DNA of 38,758 nucleotides from Brachionus koreanus (Eukaryota; Rotifera; Eurotatoria; Ploima; Brachionidae). The DNA lies in contig PJRA01000509.1 of assembly GCA_016987375.1 (NCBI GenBank), forward strand, positions 519,221 to 557,978, written 5' to 3'. A model generated the notes under the pieces. The model was not told where the DNA came from. It saw nothing but the letters and a program-made list of their open reading frames with translations, and did no database searches. Of this stretch, positions 37,634 to 38,758 are shown piece after piece. How positions within the stretch are numbered: position 1 is the stretch's first letter; every line of letters begins with the position of its first letter. The translations under genes were made by a program, and so were the position numbers.

Positions 37634-38636
37634 ATGTCGACTGTCAAAATTTATGTTGGCAACATACCGTCTGCTGCTCGCAACTCTGAACTCAAAGAAC
37701 TGTTCGAAAAATTCGGCAAAGTAGCCGAATGCGACATCCTAAAAGATTTTGGCTTTGTCCACATGGAGGATACAAGCGACGCGAAGGCGGCCATCGCCGG
37801 ACTAAACGACACCCTGTGGAAAGGATCGAGAATCAGAGTCGAGATATCGACTACCAAGACAAACAAGGGCGAGCCGTCTCTGCGCAAGCTCAGAGCTCTT
37901 GAGGCCCGTGAGCGATACGGTCCGCGTGGAGCCCCGCCGCCGCACTATCGCGACTCTTACCGCGATAGAGACTCGCGCCGCTCGCCCGGCCCCTATCGAG
38001 ACTCACGATCCAGATACTCGGAGCGAGGCAGACCTTACCCAGACTTTGACCACAGAGGCTCCAGACTGCCGCCTCCTCCGTTCCATCATCCACGCGACTA
38101 TCGATCGCCCCCGCCGTATGACCGAGATCCATACGCGCCCCGCGGACGCTACTTGCCGCCCCCGCCAGACCCATACTATAGAGGCCCGCCCCCTTTGCCG
38201 CCGCCGCCGCCTCACATTGCAAGGTATTTTTTGAATGTTATTAAATAGGGTTTCGATCGTTTCTGAATTGAATTGATAGGCTTTAATTCGTTTTAATTCG
38301 TCGTCGCACATTTTCTTACGTCGACTCGATTTTAAATCTATTATTATTATTATGACATGTCGTGTTTAAACAAATAAAATATAAGTTAATCTTTTAATTT
38401 TTAGTCGATACCACCATCGAGACATGGCCGAAGATCGGATGAGATCTAGATACAGGTCGAGATCGCGGTCGCGATCAGCATCGCCTGTGCATCGTAGACG
38501 AGTTGAGTCGCCCGCTCCGAGATCTAGAGACTATAAGCGAGAAGAGTCACGGCGCGATCGAGAACGACCTTCGAATGGATCAAAACGCGAAAACAACTCG
38601 TCGTACACATCAAGTTCATCTACGTCTTCTCTTTAG
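37634..38636 (+). CDS. RNA-binding protein, Lark/RBM4-like RRM with Pro/Arg- and RS-rich tail (two exons)
   Basis: Exons 37634-38223 and 38405-38636 join over a 181-bp intron (GCAAG|gtattt ... tttttag|TCGATA) into 273 aa. The start is ATG 37634 (MSTVKIYVGN); the TTG nine bases upstream is not needed. One RRM occupies residues 3-75: RNP2 is KIYVGNIP and RNP1 the KDFGFVHM block, with VAECDILKDFGFVHMED very like Lark/RBM4 RRMs. Unlike Lark/RBM4 there is one RRM and no CCHC knuckle. Residues about 95-195 are rich in Arg, Tyr, Asp and Pro (DRDSRR, PPPPP runs) and exon 2 supplies an SR stretch (RYRSRSRSRSASP). Likely a nuclear splicing or mRNA regulator. The exons are far more GC-rich than the rest of the window. 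AATAAA at 38733-38738. Confidence 0.85.
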
Positions 38637-38732
38637 AATTATTTTTTTTCTAAAATAATTTTCGTTTTTAGAATGATCTTCCTGTTAATAGATATACTAA
38701 CAGACGACATCATCACTGCCTCTTCTAAACAA

Positions 38733-38738
38733 AATAAA
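38733..38738 (+). terminator. Poly(A) signal AATAAA of the RRM gene
   Basis: Canonical AATAAA about 97 nt after the stop codon of the RRM gene, near the right edge of the window. Confidence 0.55.
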
Positions 38739-38758
38739 ACTTGATTATTTTTTCTCTT

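Noticed and set aside
37651..38311. Antisense and alternative frames of 78-111 codons over the RRM gene
   Set aside because: They result from the GC-rich, repetitive codons of the real gene. They lack domain patterns.
1..38758. tRNA and rRNA genes
   Set aside because: No sequence with convincing cloverleaf boxes or conserved rRNA blocks was noticed. The only B-box-like word (about 6408) has no matching tRNA structure.

Overview
The window is eukaryotic nuclear DNA, very A+T-rich, with GT-AG spliced genes, animal-type protein families (USP31/43-like deubiquitinase, IL-17-like cytokine, sigma-class GST, TRIM-like NHL protein, Lark/RBM4-like RRM protein) and many decayed transposons. Low GC, introns of about 50-60 bp beside introns of 4 kb, and the style of the NHL and LRR proteins suggest a small invertebrate. 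A rotifer such as Brachionus is my best guess, but this is an inference from general impression and cannot be proven here. There is one assembly gap (47 N at 24941-24987).

Layout. 1-560: decayed Tc1-like transposase (minus). 1890-4433: decayed non-LTR retrotransposon (minus) between 45-bp direct repeats. 5105-16357: three-exon USP31/43-like gene (plus, 1137 aa); its 4.1-kb and 3.75-kb introns hold a mariner fossil and a dense set of palindromic MITE-like elements. 16.4-19.5 kb: intergenic, with a GC-rich hAT-type MITE and a palindromic element. 19541-22795 (minus): a DUF924 domain, then an FSH1-type serine hydrolase with about 11 RNI-type leucine-rich repeats, all in one frame and split only by a single TAG. 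23.5 kb: an unresolved fragment. 25651-26398 (minus): two-exon sigma-class GST with a signal peptide. 27.2-28.8 kb: Tc1-like and LINE fossils. 29136-29756 (plus): IL-17-like secreted cytokine. 30-32.2 kb: LINE tail, TATA-flanked MITE, PHD-like fragment, an array of GTGACATGTCAC palindromes and a transposase fossil. 32660-33651 (minus): four-exon SLX9/FAM207A-like ribosome-biogenesis gene, sharing a 70-bp divergent intergenic with 33722-35336 (plus), a two-exon Zn-finger/coiled-coil/NHL protein. 37634-38636 (plus): two-exon RRM + RS-rich RNA-binding protein.

The genes do not form an operon or an obvious pathway. The two most unusual loci are the IL-17-like cytokine and the DUF924/serine-hydrolase/LRR unit. 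The repeat content is informative: several MITEs carry visible 8-bp target duplications, and one insertion has its pre-insertion (empty) paralogous site elsewhere in the window. All splice sites are predicted by eye from GT/AG signals, phase and protein continuity; none is supported by transcript data.
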